A stretch of 64,000 nt of DNA, taken from assembly GCF_017357385.1 (NCBI RefSeq), contig NZ_CP071632.1, positions 3,105,501 through 3,169,500 on the forward strand, written 5' to 3'. A program made the translations under genes and the position numbers. Below are positions 61,402 through 64,000 of the stretch, piece by piece. The notes under the pieces were generated by a model. The model worked only from the letters and a program-made list of their open reading frames with translations. It had not been told where the DNA came from and did no database searches. This DNA comes from Rhizobium sp. NZLR1. GTDB lineage: Bacteria; Pseudomonadota; Alphaproteobacteria; Rhizobiales; Rhizobiaceae. Position 1 is the first letter of the stretch. Each line of letters begins with the position of its first letter.

Positions 61402-62211
61402 TTAGAGAAAGCCGCCGGCATAAAGGCTGGGCGACAGGCCGTATTTGCGCACGAAAACCCGCGTCATGTGGCTCTGATCGGCAAAGCCGCTGGCAAAGGC
61501 GGCTTCCGCAAGCGGCGTTCCCTGAGCGATCAGCCGCCGGGCGATATGAATGCGGGCCTGGACGAGATAGGCATGCGGCGTCAATCCCGTCGCCTTGGCA
61601 AAACCGCGCAGCACCTGGAAACGGCTGAGCCCGCTTTCCTCGGCGAGATCGGTCAGCGAGACCGCAGCAAGAGGATCGTCATCGATCAGCTCCCGCGCCG
61701 CACGGATCGACGCCGGCACCGGCGGCCGCTCTGCGCTACAGCCGCGCTCGCACATGACATCGGCGACGAGCTGCAGAAGCAATTGCTCTGTGAGCAGCCC
61801 ATCCGCCGCCCTAGCCCCGGTCACCACGCCAAACAAAGCTTCGAAGCGGGCGGCGATCGCCGCATTGCGGATGACCGGGTAAGGGATTTCCTGCCGCCCT
61901 GCCCCACCCTCGTCGATCTCGCGCGACAGGCCGGCAACGATCTCGGGATCGAAATAGAGGATGCGCCACGATCGCCCTTCGCCGATCGGCGCGCCATCAT
62001 GCACCTCGTTCGGATTGACCGTGATGATATCACCGGCCTCGGCCTCCACCACGCCACGGCCGCTGAGCGATTTCTGCGCCCCTGATGAGACGAGGCCGAT
62101 GCCGAACTGCTCATGCGTGTGCCGGGAGAAACTGTGATGCGTTTCCGCTTCCACCGCTTCGACGCCCGCCAGCGCCGAGCGCAGCATCCTGAATTGGGTT
62201 TTTGCCATCAT
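61402..62211 (-). CDS. AraC-family transcriptional regulator
   Basis: About 269 residues (ATG 62211 or 62208). N-terminal cupin-like ligand domain (HSFSRHTHEQFGIGLVSSGAQKSLSGRGVVEAEAGDIITVNPNEVHDG) and C-terminal double helix-turn-helix (AAVSLTDLAEESGLSRFQVLRGFAKATGLTPHAYLVQARIHIARRLIAQGTPLAEAAFASGFADQSHMTRVFVRKYGLSP). The EamA-B3/B4 operon follows in the same direction 80 nt on, and is its likely target. Confidence 0.93.
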   Translation of the reverse strand: MMAKTQFRMLRSALAGVEAVEAETHHSFSRHTHEQFGIGLVSSGAQKSLSGRGVVEAEAGDIITVNPNEVHDGAPIGEGRSWRILYFDPEIVAGLSREIDEGGAGRQEIPYPVIRNAAIAARFEALFGVVTGARAADGLLTEQLLLQLVADVMCERGCSAERPPVPASIRAARELIDDDPLAAVSLTDLAEESGLSRFQVLRGFAKATGLTPHAYLVQARIHIARRLIAQGTPLAEAAFASGFADQSHMTRVFVRKYGLSPSLYAGGFL

Positions 62212-62270
62212 CTGCCCGCAGGTCCGATCGCAGGCCACTCTGCCAGCCGCAGAGCATTGACGCAATCGAC

Positions 62271-63059
62271 CTAGAAGAACTCGTCGAGCAGCTGATAATA
62301 ATCGAGCCTGGCCGGATCTGTGGCCGGTATGCCGTATCGATCGAGGAAGGGCTGCACCAGCGCCTCGCCGAAATTATAGGCGATGCTGCGGCAGGCGAGC
62401 GCGATATCCTGATAGCGGTCGGCGACACCAAGCCGGCTGCAGTCGATATAGCCGGAAAAACCCTCTGCCGAAGCGATGAAATTCGGCAGGCAGGCATCGC
62501 CATGGGTGACGACGAGATCCTCGCGGTCCGGCCTTCTGCTCTCAAGCTCGGCAAACAGCGCCTGGGCACTTTTTCCAAGCCGCGCCTCGCCGAAATCGGT
62601 CTCGTCGACGATGCCGGCCTGCATCCGCGCTTTCGCCACCGCAATGCGGCTCTCCAGCCGGTGATCGAAGGGGCAGAATGCGATCGGCAGGCGATGCAGG
62701 TCGAGAAGGGCCGCCGCCAGCAGTTCGACCCGTGCCAACGGCGTCAGTGTCGATGCGCTGGCAAGATCACTCCCCGCCAGCGCGCTGATCAGCAGCCGGT
62801 TGCGCTCGCCATCGCTCTCATGGGCGATCACCGCAGGGCATGGCAGACCGCAGCCCCTGAGCCAGCTGAGCCGCGTTGCTTCATCGGCAAGCTCGCCGAA
62901 TGGCCCCATCGCCTCGCCCTTAAGGTAGAGGACCGGCAAGCCCTCACCTTCCAATCGGAAGACGCTTGCTGCGGAACGACCAAGCGCATCCCGCTCCATC
63001 CGGTAGCCGGACAGCCGTGCCCCAAGCGATCCAGCCGGCAATCTTTCAGAAAATGTCAA
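62271..63059 (-). CDS. APH(3')-like aminoglycoside/small-molecule phosphotransferase
   Basis: 262 residues, the size of APH(3') enzymes. VLYLKG supplies the ATP lysine (Lys47), VTHGDACLPN the catalytic loop (Asp188, Asn193), and YIDCSRLGVADRYQDIALACRSI the Mg-binding Asp206 and the ADxxxD tail, all as in kanamycin-type kinases. GR of the usual IDxGRxG is SR here. It starts at TTG 63059 overlapping a 53-aa ORF. Substrate untested; it may be an intrinsic resistance-like or metabolic kinase. Confidence 0.85.
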   Translation of the reverse strand: MTFSERLPAGSLGARLSGYRMERDALGRSAASVFRLEGEGLPVLYLKGEAMGPFGELADEATRLSWLRGCGLPCPAVIAHESDGERNRLLISALAGSDLASASTLTPLARVELLAAALLDLHRLPIAFCPFDHRLESRIAVAKARMQAGIVDETDFGEARLGKSAQALFAELESRRPDREDLVVTHGDACLPNFIASAEGFSGYIDCSRLGVADRYQDIALACRSIAYNFGEALVQPFLDRYGIPATDPARLDYYQLLDEFF

Positions 63060-63217
63060 TGAATGGTGCCGGCAGGCGCGGCTTCCAGAAGGATTTCGAA
63101 CGCCTCTTCCAGAGCCGCCACCAGAATATCGGTCAGCTCGTCGCCCTTGTTCTCCAGGAACAGTGCGCTCACGGCTTCATCCTGACGCTCAAGAAAATTC
63201 TCGATCTCGTTCGACAT
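63056..63217 (-). CDS. 53-aa acidic ORF translationally coupled to the phosphotransferase
   Basis: Starts MSNEIENFLERQDEAVSALF and ends LLEAAPAGTIH. GAGGA stands about 8 nt before the ATG at 63217. Its TGA overlaps the TTG start of the kinase (TTGA). Highly acidic and helical. The good ribosome site here, and the lack of one at the TTG, suggest the kinase is translated by coupling to this small gene. Confidence 0.65.
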   Translation of the reverse strand: MSNEIENFLERQDEAVSALFLENKGDELTDILVAALEEAFEILLEAAPAGTIH

Positions 63218-63311
63218 ATCATTGTCCTCTTCTGCACCGTATCATCACGGCCATGAGGAGAGGCTAGATGCGGTTCCTTGCGCGTGGCTTATTGCCGGCG
63301 AGTTTCCAAAT

Positions 63312-64000
63312 TCAATCAGGAAGCCCCCGACTTTTCCACTGGCTGCGCGGAATTGCTCCGCTGACATCATGGGCAAAAGAGACAACCTTCGTAGCGTCTT
63401 CATCCACTTCGCAACGAAAGTGTACATCGTACCAGCCTTCAGCTGTGCGGAAGGCGGCTCGAAGGTCGAGGACAGTGCCGCGTGACAAACCCTGACTAGG
63501 TACAATAGTTGGCTGAAAGCTTGGTGAAGCGTGGATCAGCTGTTGCTGGAGTTCGCTTCTGCAAAGCTGGGCAACACGTTTAGCCCGCGGCACGCCATTC
63601 ATCGCGATTTTCGCCACGGGATCATCATCGGCGGCCTGCGAAAACAAGGTCTTTGCTTTCACGAGATCGTCCTTTACTGCGTCCGTTTTCGTCGGCTCAG
63701 TAGGCTTCGGTTCGGGCGGCTTGAGCACCTCGATATCGGTTTTGGCTTCACCCGTCGCTTCTGCACGAGGCGCATTGCGCTCAGGAGAAACGTCGACCGC
63801 TGCGACCTCGGGAAGTTGTACATCGTCAGGAACCGGCCTTGCCGGAGGCGTTTCGGTCTGCAGTTTTCCCGCTGAAGCCTCTGCAGGCGCCTCTTCCGGC
63901 TTCGCGCCGTGCTGGGGCGCCGTCGTCGCGGGCTCTATCTCACCCTGAGAAGAATTCCCCGCCGGCGATTTTTTCGGTCCGCTATTCCTATCGCCGAACT
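63312..64000 (-). CDS. DUF930-type protein with Pro/Glu/Ala-rich linker (partial)
   Basis: The frame is open from the window end to TGA 63312, so the 5' end is outside. At least 229 residues are seen. The first 100 or so are low complexity (Pro, Glu, Ala, Lys; for instance PPEPKPTEPTKTDAVKDD), like a periplasm-spanning TonB-type linker. The globular end VAQLCRSELQQQLIHASPSFQPTIVPSQGL and GWYDVHFRCEVDEDATKVVSFAHDVSGAIPRSQWKSRGLPD matches DUF930 as I know it, with two Cys. Function unknown. Confidence 0.72.
   Translation of the reverse strand, partial: FGDRNSGPKKSPAGNSSQGEIEPATTAPQHGAKPEEAPAEASAGKLQTETPPARPVPDDVQLPEVAAVDVSPERNAPRAEATGEAKTDIEVLKPPEPKPTEPTKTDAVKDDLVKAKTLFSQAADDDPVAKIAMNGVPRAKRVAQLCRSELQQQLIHASPSFQPTIVPSQGLSRGTVLDLRAAFRTAEGWYDVHFRCEVDEDATKVVSFAHDVSGAIPRSQWKSRGLPD

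Overview
The window is GC-rich, almost fully coding chromosome-type DNA from a Rhizobium of the R. leguminosarum / R. etli group. The best anchor is an intact cinR-cinI-cinS quorum-sensing locus (45880-47720). This fits with the many ABC uptake operons, the DUF6894/DUF2934-type small proteins and the rhizobial intergenic palindromes. Function names below come from reading the proteins and motifs by eye. No database search was run.

Layout. 1-5329: end of an EamA exporter, a CoA-transferase plus thiamine-diphosphate enzyme pair, then RidA, a DUF442-type phosphatase-like protein and a DUF4432 protein on the other strand. 5585-7754: an L,D-transpeptidase and an orphan ParA/VirC1-like ATPase. 8058-20036: a large catabolic locus. 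One arm holds an N-formylglutamate-amidohydrolase-like enzyme, an APC permease, a type III/PuuA-like glutamine synthetase, an aldehyde dehydrogenase and an iron alcohol dehydrogenase. It is divergent from an RpiR regulator followed by a binding-protein ABC importer. I infer gamma-glutamylation-based use of an amine or amino alcohol. 20606-28125: a sugar ABC importer with a Gfo/Idh/MocA dehydrogenase, divergent from a BadF-type sugar kinase and a GntR/UTRA regulator. 28185-28874: a Phd/PemK-type toxin-antitoxin pair. 28970-34159: metH, a perfect 20-bp palindrome, and an AGE-family epimerase. 34917-42315: an ABC importer with an Asp/Glu (hydantoin) racemase, a flavin reductase, a DUF336 protein and a GntR/FCD regulator.

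42403-51650 is the accessory-looking part. It has small hypothetical proteins, an array of palindromic repeat units around a lone GIY-YIG nuclease gene, cinRIS, a response regulator, a tRNA-Ile2(CAU) gene followed by AT-richer hypothetical genes, and two convergent paralogous mini-lipoproteins. 51650-64000 carries a SIMPL protein, two paralogous secreted basic proteins, several small conserved proteins, an MFS exporter, Crp-, AraC- and EamA-family genes, an APH(3')-like kinase with a previously hidden 53-aa upstream ORF, and the C-terminal part of a DUF930-type protein.

The most interesting signal outside genes is a 45-nt palindromic element present five times (four full length, one a 24-nt deletion form). 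The inner stem changes in compensating pairs while the loop and a 4-nt bulge stay fixed, which argues for selection on RNA structure. One copy sits between cinR and cinI.
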